NCBI GenBank assembly: GCA_002483085.1
Contig: DLHF01000071.1
Location: 38,836-102,835 of the forward strand
Reading direction: 5' to 3'
Length of the DNA: 64,000 nt
From: Ignavibacteria bacterium UBA7675
Lineage (GTDB): Bacteria; Bacteroidota; Ignavibacteria; Kapaibacteriales; UB7675
The notes below the pieces were generated by a model. The model searched no databases. It saw only the letters and a list, made by a program, of their open reading frames with translations, and had not been told where the DNA came from. Positions 27,001-36,500 of the stretch are shown here, piece by piece. Both the position numbers and the translations under genes were made by a program. The number at the start of each line of letters is the position of its first letter. Position 1 is the first letter of the stretch.

Positions 27001-29029
27001 TAACTGGCAACTGCACTGTTTCGCCCGGTGCTATCTCGCGTCCGGCGCCGCCAGTCAGGTAAAACGCCTCACCCACTTCGAGATAGAACGACACGCGCAG
27101 AGTGTCGGTGCCGTTGTTGCGGGCAGTGACAATCAGCGTTTTGCTTTGCCCTACAATCACGTCGCCGAAGTCGAGATCGGGAATCGTAAACTCCACATCA
27201 GAAGAATAACCATAGCCCCGCACATAGACTTTGCGCTCAATAGTACAGCCGTCGATACGGGTATAAAACACGATAGAATCCTGCACCCAGCCGGGGCCTA
27301 CCGGACGAAATCGGAAAAAATTTGCGAGGTACGCTACGTTTGGTTGGAGCGTTACAGGAAACCGAATCGAGCGGCCTACGAAGCTCGCAGGCATAGCAAT
27401 GGAATCGATCACAATAGGGCGCGAAGCCGAATCCAACCACAACCAGTAAATAGCTGGACTGAGCTGGCCCGGACACACTTTGCCAAAGTCGAGCGAGTCG
27501 ATGCGCGCAGCACCATCGCCAGTGCGTATCGACAGCACTTCCTTTACAATGCCGGTAAGAGGCACAAAGCCGAGGCTATTGCAGCGGTCTGTAGATACAA
27601 CGCGCAAAGTGTCGAAATACGTTGCGGATGAATCGCGAGAGAGGAAGCGGATACGCACAGTTGTCGATTCGCCCGGCTGTAGTGTAATCGGCGTAGGATT
27701 GGCGATAATGGAAAACACCTGAGGCATGCCGGTAGCCACCGAGACAACGCTCACTGCACGCGGCTGCCCCAGATCGCCGCTTTTATTGGTAATGGTAATC
27801 GTTGTATCGCTGTATGGCCGTTCCCGGCAGCCAGCGTACAAGGTGTCGAACTCCACCCGGCTCAGCGAGTAGTCGAGCTCGGCTTTGCGGTTCAGGATAA
27901 TGGGCACCGTCGTGCTGCGACTACAGCGGTTCGATCCATTTACCTGAAGATCGGCGCGAATATTCCCCACCACTTTTGTCGACACAGTCACAGTCACTAT
28001 TTGAGCCGGACCTCCCGGCACAAATGTAAGCGTCGACGGCGCCACAGTAAACAGGCCTGCATCGCGGCCTGCCATGCGCAGCCGTAGTGTACCGCCACAG
28101 ATCGACGTATCGCGCACGGAGAACATATATACCGCTGTCGAATCGCAAAGCAAATCGGCGGTTATCGAAGCGGGCAACACTTCTGTGGTATAAGGCGCCT
28201 GGCGGCCTGCGTTTACAAAAGAACCACCATTGATCCATGTCCCAACATTCCCATTGCCGGTAGCATCGCACAAATAGTATTCATTGTCGGCTTCGTTGCA
28301 TCGGTAGTACAGCACCAGCCCGGCCTCGTTGCCGCCAAGCGAAATATCCCTGCGGCACAGCACTTCGCTTGCAGTAAGCGCGCGCGACCACAGCCGTATC
28401 TCGTCGAGCCTGCCCTTGAACGTGCGATAACTGTCGTTGTCGGAAACGGCATTAGCACCAGCTACCTGCAATCCAAGAGCAGAATTCTCCGGTGTATGCA
28501 ACTGCTGTGCGGGAAACGCAGCATTGCGCGCGGAGTCCACAGCCTGGCCGTTGATGTAAATTGTCGCTTGCTGCGCTGCGCCGTCGAACACCGCAGCAAT
28601 ATGATTCCACGATCCATAAAACCCGGCAGGTAGCACCGTGCGAACAATCGTATTGTCGGTTTGCCCCATGCCAACAGCACTGCCATTAATCTCGAACACC
28701 AGGTTATCGTCCGGCGTGATATAGATCACCCACACGTCATTTTTATCGTCGTTTGGCGAAGAGTGCGGACCCCAGAACCCCGCAATGTACTGCCTGCCCG
28801 CCTGCTTCTCGGCGCGCATCCACATCTCCGCTGTCAGTGCAGTAGTAAATGCAGCCTGGCTGGGCGTGCGCCCAATATCGACAAACTGCAGGCCTCGTCC
28901 GCCTGTTACAGTCTGCTCAAGTGCCCGGCCAATACAAGATTTGTCCTTGTCGCATTCTGCTGGAAACTCTGCGCGTACAGAAAAAGAGATCAGGAGCAGA
29001 AAAACGGCAACAGCGTATATACTTTTCAT
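24029..29029 (-). CDS. Giant LamG/choice-of-anchor D surface protein with T9SS sorting domain
   Basis: 1666 residues from ATG 29029 (MKSIYAVAVFLLLISFSVRA, signal peptide). Residues 50-270 form a LamG/concanavalin-like jelly roll: EMWMRAEKQAGRQYIAGFW, NHIAAVFDGAAQQATIYING, FKGRLDEIRLWSRALTASEV. About ten choice-of-anchor D/ASH-like beta domains follow, recognisable by repeated phrases such as LDFGDVIVGQSKTLIVTARN, ITLQPGESTTVRIRF and LTVRFCPQRG. A cohesin-like segment (YNPRALKFLSA to ATLTFLVTVPDS) precedes the T9SS type A sorting domain (QNVPNPFASETHIEFSI to RPMVIVK). It should be exported by T9SS and displayed as a long stalk with an N-terminal glycan- or protein-binding head; the ligand is unknown. 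An upstream 20-codon extension lacks a signal peptide and is not used here. Confidence 0.88.
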   Translation of the reverse strand: MKSIYAVAVFLLLISFSVRAEFPAECDKDKSCIGRALEQTVTGGRGLQFVDIGRTPSQAAFTTALTAEMWMRAEKQAGRQYIAGFWGPHSSPNDDKNDVWVIYITPDDNLVFEINGSAVGMGQTDNTIVRTVLPAGFYGSWNHIAAVFDGAAQQATIYINGQAVDSARNAAFPAQQLHTPENSALGLQVAGANAVSDNDSYRTFKGRLDEIRLWSRALTASEVLCRRDISLGGNEAGLVLYYRCNEADNEYYLCDATGNGNVGTWINGGSFVNAGRQAPYTTEVLPASITADLLCDSTAVYMFSVRDTSICGGTLRLRMAGRDAGLFTVAPSTLTFVPGGPAQIVTVTVSTKVVGNIRADLQVNGSNRCSRSTTVPIILNRKAELDYSLSRVEFDTLYAGCRERPYSDTTITITNKSGDLGQPRAVSVVSVATGMPQVFSIIANPTPITLQPGESTTVRIRFLSRDSSATYFDTLRVVSTDRCNSLGFVPLTGIVKEVLSIRTGDGAARIDSLDFGKVCPGQLSPAIYWLWLDSASRPIVIDSIAMPASFVGRSIRFPVTLQPNVAYLANFFRFRPVGPGWVQDSIVFYTRIDGCTIERKVYVRGYGYSSDVEFTIPDLDFGDVIVGQSKTLIVTARNNGTDTLRVSFYLEVGEAFYLTGGAGREIAPGETVQLPVTFVPFTDSTFVDKLCLYEQRCYTVTCIPVRGRGVLEAFEFRPNVMRTTGVLSCSSALDTLYVKNISTADQTLNTIRLDDPTGSYAAVSPALPINSLTLAPGAEQQFIFRFTPYDQTQDIAVRAFLRYETGNAPTRWAAQLYGTSSTPKLFITPLTVYGTIEVGDTKSEDVLIENISAFSDITIDAADIVLPAGYSLAGTSVGLPVTLKPRQSFTATVAFSPVAEATYNGNIRIALALPCPIAATGELRGKGEIIQLESPISLVNFSYVRPCDCRTREIPLINRSLAFPMTVDSLWIDGQDAALFAWTSQYSGGVLPYDIPAGETDTVRITYCPRSPAEPQFIDNDADFYIKAHGSNWNREYMTGLSGKRSLIYLPTPTLAVFPPTNVDTLSAPRFVSIIIPGVAVNPDREPIVIDSVTFDPNDRVFTAVDRNGRPFPITVNPGDTLVLRIDFKPRVPRDYEARMVIHTSKPCVDRDTTVLVQGSGSALFFALDFTYERNRTDIDTFRINTCDTLIIPVFSSRNIPADLVDIRYRLNYDTTGLQFVEARSPYLQSPCPPYVPSIQTSTSATMGIELLHKNFCSVDSTQPFSYLYFVSKTGQRGQYTIRLDSITFDSEEVILYRIIAGGDIAVVFVDQPEFQMLNPAAFDSVRILECVDRVLDVLNTGDVPLSIADIVLPVDIRLVASVPDTNQLFAPGDTAHLTVRFCPQRGQTIDSMGIAISEIPCSLLDSTQITGIGYAPDFRVRFGLSPDFSTPPAFTQRIGDTVAFPLYVDTSFAVLYGEGPVYWLRKFDFDVQMNYNPRALKFLSAASAIPAAMAAGGRHGAMVFSFKGADSLQAGQIATLTFLVTVPDSISNTLRLQGANFATDSLMFINIIPEETESILTSDDKCTISQVQYTDVETPQLKQNVPNPFASETHIEFSIQETVPVSLKIYSMNGELVKVLLDGSKVMKGGSYRIAFDVPDLQPGVYYYVLEAGVFRASRPMVIVK

Positions 29030-29195
29030 ACATTTTGCGATTAACTGGAAGGATGCCACAAAGATACCCGCTTTTTCGTGAAAAGCCACACCCAGCGCAA
29101 AGAGCGCTGTACGATTCCCCTTGTGTGTTACCGTACCGGACTTTAAAGTCGGGTAGGCGGAAATACGTTACAACCAATGCAAAAAGAGAATTTGT

Positions 29196-29386
29196 ATGGC
29201 ACGGGCGTCGCTGGGGCGCCCGGCTGGTCGCTGTCACCGGTCGCACGATCCGGTTAGTCGCTGGCCAAAGGCTATTCGCCTTTTCTATTGCGGTGAAGGC
29301 TGGGCAGCCACGCGGCAACGCGTAGCGCATCATTCCTATGATAACTGCAGCGCGGTGCAGAGACGGACACGGCAGGCCGGAGACAG
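29196..29386 (-). repeat. Interspersed intergenic repeat, long composite copy G
   Basis: In the 422-base gap before the LamG gene. Read on the minus strand it contains GTCTCTGCACCGCGCTGCA, a GTTATCATAGG insertion, TTGCCGCGTGGC, CTTCACCGCAATAG, then a second block ACCGGTGACAGCGACCA ending ACGCCCGTGCCATA. It shares the last block with copies E and F. The rest of the gap holds no recognisable gene. Confidence 0.75.
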
Positions 29387-29451
29387 AAAGCCACAAGCTC
29401 CATCCACAATATCAGGAACATCGCGACTACTGTGGTGAATATGCGTACTTT

Positions 29452-30108
29452 CTACTTCAGAATTTCCCCCGCCTGAAGATACCAAAAGAACAAATCGAGT
29501 TCGTCCATAGCAATCCCTGTCGACGACGCAAATACAGCAAATGCCTGCTCTGCGTCGATGTAGCGCCTTGCTGTGCCAATGGGCGGCAGCGCGGTAAACA
29601 CACCACATTGCACAAGGTGCTTAAGGATATGGCGGTCGAGAATCCCGAGGTCGCGGTAGCCGATATTACGCATAAAATGCGCGGCCTCCTTCATGCCCAT
29701 TCCCTGCACGTGATCCGCCAGCCACTGCCGTTTTTCGCGGTCAGTGCGCATGGAACCGAGTATCTCCGCAATAGCAGAGAACTGCTCCCGCACAAGCAAC
29801 AGGCGGTCGGACTTTGTCCTGTGAAATCGAATATAATGCGCCGGATCGCGCAGCAGATGGACTGGGTCGAAACCCCGCTCGTAAAACGCCTGCTCTCGGA
29901 GCTTCGCCACAACCCGGTCGGCATGAGCAGCTTTGGACTGCGGCGTACACAGGCAAAAACAGAGTTCATAGAAATACTCATCTGGATGAACACGGGCAAA
30001 CTCTTCGAGTCGCTGCCGGATAGCTGGCTGAATTTCAAAAAAATGCCTGCGAAGTTCGCTGGGCAATACCGCTACCGACGCGGCATCTTGCTGTTTGGCT
30101 TTTGCCAT
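29452..30108 (-). CDS. N-glycosylase/DNA lyase (8-oxoguanine glycosylase, Ogg2 type)
   Basis: Removes 8-oxoguanine from DNA and cleaves the strand by beta-elimination. The 218 residues match the short Ogg2 class rather than MutM or Ogg1: ELCFCLCTPQSKAAHADRVV, then the helix-hairpin-helix GMGMKEAAHFMRNIGYRDLG with the catalytic Lys in GMKEA, and the catalytic Asp in GILDRHILKHL. The C-terminal helix ELDLFFWYLQAGEILK fits the family. The Ogg2 class is best known from archaea and thermophilic bacteria. Start ATG 30108 has AAGGG upstream. It stands alone, divergent from the DUF5686 gene. Confidence 0.88.
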   Translation of the reverse strand: MAKAKQQDAASVAVLPSELRRHFFEIQPAIRQRLEEFARVHPDEYFYELCFCLCTPQSKAAHADRVVAKLREQAFYERGFDPVHLLRDPAHYIRFHRTKSDRLLLVREQFSAIAEILGSMRTDREKRQWLADHVQGMGMKEAAHFMRNIGYRDLGILDRHILKHLVQCGVFTALPPIGTARRYIDAEQAFAVFASSTGIAMDELDLFFWYLQAGEILK

Positions 30109-30217
30109 ATCTTACCCTTCTTCCAAAAAACGAATACATACATGAGCAACAAAATTACACCGACTCCGTAGATGCACCAGTTTCCAAATTTTCTCCCTGC
30201 TTTCCCGGAGCCTATGT

Positions 30218-32578
30218 ATGCGCGCTTTTGCCTGTTTTCTTACTCTTGTACTAAACATTGCTTTCGCGGGCTCGCTCGCTGCACAAAATACACACACTGT
30301 AACAGGTGTTGTCGTCGATACAAAGTCAGGAGCGGCTCTGCCCGGTGTTACGGTTCGGCTGCTCGGCACAAAGCGCGGAACATACACCGACACACGGGGA
30401 AGATTTCGCCTTCCGCTTCCTGCGGGAGAGCACCGCGTAGCGTTTAGCTCGGTTGGCTACACTCCCTACGAAACAACATTCAGCGAAAAAACGGCGGACA
30501 TCACCATTCGATTAGACCCGGCAGTAGTATCTACCGAAAGCATACAAGTGACTGCCGACATCACAGCCGACGAAATTATCAGGCGCGCTATCCGCCAGAA
30601 AGAGGAAAACAGATCGAAAATTTCCACTTTTAACGCCGTACTGTACTCCAAGTTCACTATGGAAATTGAGGGCAATATGTTTGGCCAGATCAAAGACAAA
30701 GACAGGCAGATGATACTCGAAACCTTTTCGCAGGTGTACGCCGACCGCGCTACCCAAAAGCAAGCAATCAACATCCTACAGCGCAGACAAACGGCAAACA
30801 TACCCGCCGACGAGAATCTTCTGGCTATCGGCAATTTCGTGAGCCTGTACGAAGAAACTATACAACTGATGAATACTATCGTTCCTTCGCCCCTGGCTTC
30901 CGACGCGTTTTCCTACTATTCCTACACGCTAAAACGCCGCATACCGCTCGGCGATAAATTTATTTACGAAATCGACGTGCAGCCAACTACAACGGTATTC
31001 CCGGCGCTTGTTGGCACAATCCGAATTGTAGAAGGTACGTATAATCTTATCGAAGCTGATGTACGCCCGAGCGAAACAACCGCGATTGCTTACATCCACG
31101 ACTTGCATGTGCGGCAAAAGTTCGAGCAGTTTCCAGGCGATATATGGCAGCCTACTCTGCTTGTAATCGACGGCAAAGCCAATGTACAAGTGGTGGCTGG
31201 TTTCGCCGAAGTTGATCTGGCAGTGAATGTCAATAGCATCTACACCGATGTCCGTATCAACGAGCCAATCCCCGACTCGGTGTTCCAGAACAAGCAGGTA
31301 GTGGCAGTTGCAGCAGACGCCGATTCCTCGCGCCCGGAGTTTTGGGAGAACAATTCGCTGAGCGTGCAAAGCGAACATGAAAAGGAAATATACCAGCGCA
31401 TCGACAGTGCAGTAGCGAATACTCCGCCAGAAGTAGGCTCCGACGCCGATACAAACTTCCGCTTTAGCCTCAATCCCGTGCTTTCCTACAACCGCGTGGG
31501 CAGCCTGATAGCAGGCGGCGGCCTTACGGCAGCTTTCCAACCCGTAACGCTTTCCGCACAAGCTTCCTACAGCCTCGGCCTGAAAGACCCGTTTGGCGCG
31601 GCTGGTGTCAGTGTCCGCTTGTGGCAGACAACAGGAGCTACCGTAGGAGTATCAGCCGGTGTGTTTTCGCAGCTCGCACCCATCCCCTACAACACGCCCT
31701 ACTCCGATGTCCTCAATACATTCTACACGGCTGTTTTCCACGACGACTACAACGACTACCTGCGCGAAGACGGATGGAATGCGTCGGTATTCGGTACAGT
31801 TTCCAGCCTGAGCTACTCGCTCGAAAGCCGTTTCGTCCGCCAATTCTGCGCGGACAACACAACGACCTATTCCATCTTTTCGTCGGAGGATTTCCGCAGC
31901 AATCCCGTAGCGCGCCCGGGCAGCTACCGGCTTTTGCGAAGTAGCTTGGAATGGGGCCACTACGGCACGACTATCAGTATTTCCAACGGACTCCGAGCCG
32001 ATGTCGATGCACAGCTTATTGGCATGTACGGCGAAGAAGAGAGTTCAGGACTCTCCTTCCGCTCTGTGCAGGGCGGCGTCCGTTTTACTCTCCCCACATT
32101 CTACACGGGCTATCTGCCAATGGCTCTGGACCTCAATATTACAGCGGGCAAAGGCAGCGACAATCTTCCCCGGCAGTTTCAGTTTGTTCTCGGACGCCGT
32201 ATGCCCATCTTTGGCGCGTTTGGCCAGTTTTCCACAGCTCCCATCGGGGGCTATGGCGGCACGGAATTTATTTCCGCCTATGCCGAGCACAACTGTTCAG
32301 ATTTCTTCTGGCGGCTACTTGGCCTGCCCAAGTACGAAGGTCGTGGCTTGGAGTTTATTCTCGAAGGCGGAGCTGCTCTGTACCGCCACACATCTGCCAC
32401 ACAAAGCGATTACTTCCCCACAGGCAGCAAGGTGTACTCAGAAGTCGGGTTTGGCCTCGGCAAAATTCCCACGTTCATTTCCAATGTCTTTTTCCTCCGC
32501 ATCGATGCTCTCTGGGGTGTTGGTCCGCTGGCCAAAGGAAATTTCGGTATGACAGCAACACTTTCTTCGCCGTTCTGA
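30218..32578 (+). CDS. DUF5686 outer membrane protein with carboxypeptidase-regulatory-like domain
   Basis: A 786-residue exported protein. Signal peptide MRAFACFLTLVLNIAFAGS to AAQ, then a CarbopepD_reg_2 beta-sandwich (26-110: VTGVVVDTKSGAALPGVTV, GTYTDTRGRFRLPLPAG, VAFSSVGYTPYE). A DUF5686 region starts near ITADEIIRRAIRQKEENR, and the C-terminal 400 residues form a predicted beta-barrel ending in Phe (MTATLSSPF). This architecture resembles Bacteroidota outer membrane proteins related to TonB-dependent receptors, but no plug domain is present. Substrate and role are unknown. GGAG lies eight bases before ATG 30218. A good terminator follows. Confidence 0.85.
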   Translation: MRAFACFLTLVLNIAFAGSLAAQNTHTVTGVVVDTKSGAALPGVTVRLLGTKRGTYTDTRGRFRLPLPAGEHRVAFSSVGYTPYETTFSEKTADITIRLDPAVVSTESIQVTADITADEIIRRAIRQKEENRSKISTFNAVLYSKFTMEIEGNMFGQIKDKDRQMILETFSQVYADRATQKQAINILQRRQTANIPADENLLAIGNFVSLYEETIQLMNTIVPSPLASDAFSYYSYTLKRRIPLGDKFIYEIDVQPTTTVFPALVGTIRIVEGTYNLIEADVRPSETTAIAYIHDLHVRQKFEQFPGDIWQPTLLVIDGKANVQVVAGFAEVDLAVNVNSIYTDVRINEPIPDSVFQNKQVVAVAADADSSRPEFWENNSLSVQSEHEKEIYQRIDSAVANTPPEVGSDADTNFRFSLNPVLSYNRVGSLIAGGGLTAAFQPVTLSAQASYSLGLKDPFGAAGVSVRLWQTTGATVGVSAGVFSQLAPIPYNTPYSDVLNTFYTAVFHDDYNDYLREDGWNASVFGTVSSLSYSLESRFVRQFCADNTTTYSIFSSEDFRSNPVARPGSYRLLRSSLEWGHYGTTISISNGLRADVDAQLIGMYGEEESSGLSFRSVQGGVRFTLPTFYTGYLPMALDLNITAGKGSDNLPRQFQFVLGRRMPIFGAFGQFSTAPIGGYGGTEFISAYAEHNCSDFFWRLLGLPKYEGRGLEFILEGGAALYRHTSATQSDYFPTGSKVYSEVGFGLGKIPTFISNVFFLRIDALWGVGPLAKGNFGMTATLSSPF

Positions 32579-32596
32579 CAAACAAAGTATTCATTG

Positions 32597-32641
32597 CCGG
32601 GAACAGGAGAAAAACAGCTTCAGTTCCCGGTTTGAGATTTT
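32597..32641 (+). terminator. Terminator after the DUF5686 gene
   Basis: CCGGGAAC pairs perfectly with GTTCCCGG across an 18-base loop, followed by TTTGAGATTTTG. It begins 18 bases past the stop codon. Confidence 0.7.
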
Positions 32642-32671
32642 GTTGAGCAGGCATATTAAGAGTGGCTCTCA

Positions 32672-33091
32672 TCATGCACGAGCGCTCGATTCCGGCATAT
32701 ACTTTTGATTGGCCCGTTTCTTTAAGAATTTATGGAAGGGAATCATGGTGACAAGAGCTGCTGCCATGAACAACAATGCAATCCTCATTGCTCTCTTTTT
32801 TTCCCATAGAGAAAACACTACATCGCGCCGGGGAGAATAATACAAACTGGGAAGTTTGTTTTCGTCAATCTGTACATATATCCCACTTGTGATATTTACA
32901 GTAAACTTCCTTCCATTATAAACAACTGCCATTTGATACGGATTGCCGCGACCGCCCCTCTTTATTTCCTTGTCGACATAGGTATAGTGAACTGGTATGT
33001 CATTGGCTATAACACGGCGGTACTCAAGATAAGCGATGATCTGGTAGATGCAGATTGATAAGAACACAATCCGAAATATCCATTTTACCAT
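32672..33091 (-). CDS. Small two-helix membrane protein (DUF3592-like)
   Basis: About 139 residues from ATG 33091, with GGAAG five bases upstream. An N-terminal helix (WIFRIVFLSICIYQIIAYL) and a C-terminal helix (RIALLFMAAALVTMIPF) flank a soluble beta domain with YQMAVVYNGRKFTVNITSG and LPSLYYSPRRDVVFS. The layout of two membrane helices around a small beta domain, with a phrase like YYSPxxxxVF, recalls DUF3592 proteins, whose function is unknown. Codon use is slightly more AT-rich than its neighbours. It is convergent with the DUF5686 gene. Confidence 0.65.
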   Translation of the reverse strand: MVKWIFRIVFLSICIYQIIAYLEYRRVIANDIPVHYTYVDKEIKRGGRGNPYQMAVVYNGRKFTVNITSGIYVQIDENKLPSLYYSPRRDVVFSLWEKKRAMRIALLFMAAALVTMIPFHKFLKKRANQKYMPESSARA

Positions 33092-33274
33092 AGTACTTCC
33101 AAACAACAAAGTACACTCTCTTTCGCTACATACAGTTAGTCAGAAAAAGCATCTGGACCAGTACAGCGATGAGAATCTCTATGTCCCTCCTTTCTTTCCG
33201 CTCCCTTCCAAGTCCGGGTTCTCTGCAACGAGTTTAGTCAAGGCGAGACATCTACTATTCAATCGCAACTACCA

Positions 33275-33482
33275 CCGTCTTCGCTCCGGCGCTTTGTCTC
33301 CGCACCGCGCTGCAATTATCGTAAGCTCGTCTTCGCACCGTTCCTACGGTAACAAATGCGAGGGCGTCTGCCGCGTGGGGTACTGGTTTCTGCACCCTGC
33401 ACAAGGCGCGAGAACAACCGCAGAACGGCGTTGCGACCGGCGACAGCGATGCGCCGTGCGCCGCAACACGCCCGTGCCACAA
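33275..33482 (+). repeat. Interspersed intergenic repeat, long composite copy F
   Basis: In the 464-base gap between the small membrane protein and the C25 peptidase. It has GTCTCCGCACCGCGCTGCA, an ATTATCGTAAG insertion as in copy G, CTGCCGCGTGGG, then TGCGACCGGCGACAGCGA and ACGCCCGTGCCACA. The rest of the gap shows no gene. Confidence 0.75.
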
Positions 33483-33555
33483 CATCATAGAATTTGCGAT
33501 CATATCGCCCGTGTTCCGCTCCTCGGTTCCCGCCTCCGACCTTCTGATGACTTCC

Positions 33556-36500
33556 CTACTGCACCAACACGACTTTTTGCGTCTGCGATTCAAGTGCGCC
33601 ACCACTGCCGCGCACATACACGCGAATGAGATAGACACCATCGGCTACTCGGCGTTGTTCGGCATCGGTAGCATCCCAGTAGAAGTTATTCTGTCCGATG
33701 TGGGGCCGTAGCGGTATGCGGCGCACCAGCCTGCCTGTAGTGTTGTACACTACTGCTTCGCCATCCGCAGGCTCCTGCTGATCGCCCACGAGAAATTTCA
33801 CTTCTATCTGTTCATTGAAGGGGTTGGGCATTGTTTTGAACTTCTCGATCACCGGCTTTTCGACCACGACAAACGTTACATCGAGCGTATCGCGGTTGCC
33901 AGTGGCATCTTCGGCGACGACACGTAAGGAATTGTAGCCTGGCTCTAAGAGAGCAATAAACGACACATGCGCGTGTTCCTCGCCCGACGGCAATGCAGTA
34001 AAGAGGTAATCGGCCATGTTTGGTTCGTCGCTGTCGATGTATTTACCATTGAGCCGCACAGCTACTTTTTCAGCAGCCGATATACGCAGCGGCGAGTTGT
34101 CAGCTACGCGTATAAGGGTAGCTGGGTGCAACGCTACATAGTCGTTGTCGTGCAGCAGACGGCCATCCATTTCTACAGTAATAATCGGCTTCACCGTGTC
34201 CTCATACGACCGAAGTTCGTACTTCTGGCGGTTGTTGAACAAATAGAGTTCTTCTTCACCTTCGCCGGCATAAGCAGCTACTTCTACTGAGGAAACAGGC
34301 GCAAGTGCAGCCGTAGCTACTGGCGTCTCATACTCATAGATTGCATCCGGATCGAGTACCGGTAGTTGTTTTGTAAACAACACTGGCGGCGCATTGTATG
34401 GGCTTTTTGGCCGAATATCAATATCGACCCGCGACGGCAGCGAAGCCACGCGACGCGAAATATTCTGTATCCGGGTAGAAAACTCTATGTTTTCGCCCCG
34501 CAGCACATCGTTGGTAAGCGGGCCGGTGCCGCTGTGCAGAGTAGCGAGCTCTGCGGTAGGCACAAAAGAACATTGCAGCGATGTAAGCACGGGATGGACA
34601 TCGGCAGAAGTGCGTTCTACCTCTACTTCAAAGCGCATATATGGATACAGCGCGGCATCAACGAAGGAGAGATCGACGGTTGTACCGCTAAAGACACTGA
34701 GCTCCTGCTCCGCCCCGTCCGCCTGCCTGCCGATAACCTTTGTCTTCCAGCTCACCCCTGCTGCATCACCATAACGCCCGAGCTGAAAGGATTGCCACTG
34801 CGTAGCGGGACCGGCCATAGGAGTTTGCAGTGCTCCACCGAGATTTTCAATATCAATATCGCTCACTATCTCCACACCAGTCTTTGTAACAGTATCTTTT
34901 TTCCATGCTTCAGCAAGCAGTTGCCCACGCTTTGCAATAAGCGCATAAGAGCTATTAATACCCCTCCATCCGCCTTCGGCGAGCAGCGAATCGGTAATCT
35001 GCGAGCCATAGAGCTTCAGCACGTCGGCAAGCGAGTCCGTATTGTTGTCCTTTGTAGCTGGGCCTGCAAATGCTTCGTCGTACACTGCCAGCAGCAGAGT
35101 TTCGCCTTCGGCCACAGAGTCGCGGAGAAATCGTATGAGGTCGCTACTATTATATTCGGCTGCGGGGTTTTCAATTGGGAACGTATAGTACCAGCGGTAC
35201 ACACGCGGTACGGTAGCGCCGCGCGGTAGCACCGCGACATTAAATCCCGAGCGGTACGTCGATTTGTCTACGATTGTCACATTATTCACTTCTATCAGAA
35301 GGTCGCGTTCATTGCTATTGCCATTGGAGCGCAGCCTGACTGGTACAGTGTAATTATGAAGGCTGAGCTCTACGGAGTCGCCTTTTTCCTCTGTGGTAAA
35401 GCCGTTGCTCGTTCCGGCATCAAAATGCGCCGATCTGCGAAGCGTCCACTGCGCCTCTGCTGTTGGAACATCGCGCGAGGCAGTAAATGGAATATCTACC
35501 CATGCACCGTATTCGTCTCTTTTGTCCTTAGTACGCACGTGCAGCCAGTACGAGGCACCTGGTGCGAGCTCTACCGGGGCATTCCACTGCGTATAAGCCT
35601 CGGTATAGCGTATATCATCAATAGTCGATACGAGAAATGCTTCGTCTGGCGAACCGTGGTCCGACACAGCGAACTCAAGCGCAAGCGAGTCGATATTCAA
35701 CGGATTCACCAAGCGAAAGACAGGTGTTTCGGCGTCTACATTCCAGTACGGTAGTGGGTCCAGAGCAAAGGCACGAGCCGGATAAACAACCAATGTATCA
35801 AACACTATATTATTAGTGCGATTGGTCTCCGGGCTGTACTTGTTGGGGTCGGCATACAAAGTGAGATAATGCACTCCGGGCTGCCCGGCAATACGCAGTT
35901 GCAGCGAAAAAGGAATATCTGCACAGAGCTCATCGTAGTCTATCCAGAGAGAATCTCGCTTTCCTTCATACTCGTGAGTCACCAGCACTTCCACAGGATG
36001 CGGCAGCGTGTCGTCCTCATAAAACTTCGCCTGCATCCCTGCATTGCGAAGCCATGAATGCAGTGTCGCGACCGAATCATTTTCCGAAACCACTGGCGAA
36101 CCAGAAGCGGTAGTAATCGTAATATCATCTTCTAACAGATAGAGATCGGTTGTGCGGTCGATAGTAAGGGACAGCAGCGGATCGCCGATAAGCGAGTGTT
36201 GCGATAAGGTGTTCTGGTAGATATAATCATTCTCCGCAAACACGCCCATGCGAGATTTTGCATAGAGCAGAATATCTCCCAGCGCCCGCAGCGAATCTTC
36301 TAATATTGCTTTGTACAGGTATTTGGCTGTTTCGTAGTCGACATTTACTTCTCCAAATCCCGTTGTTCCAAAAGCACCAATAAACCCCTTGTCCGGTTCA
36401 CGCACAAAGTCTTCGTTTTTACCAGTGACTGTCGGCTCAGCAAACGCAGCAGTCTGGCAGGAATACGTAGCGAGCACGGGGTATCTATTGCCATTGCTGA

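Noticed and set aside
31951..32646. A 231-codon plus-strand open frame in a second frame
   Set aside because: It lies inside the DUF5686 gene, whose frame gives a coherent signal peptide and beta-barrel. The alternative is Arg/His/Cys-rich.
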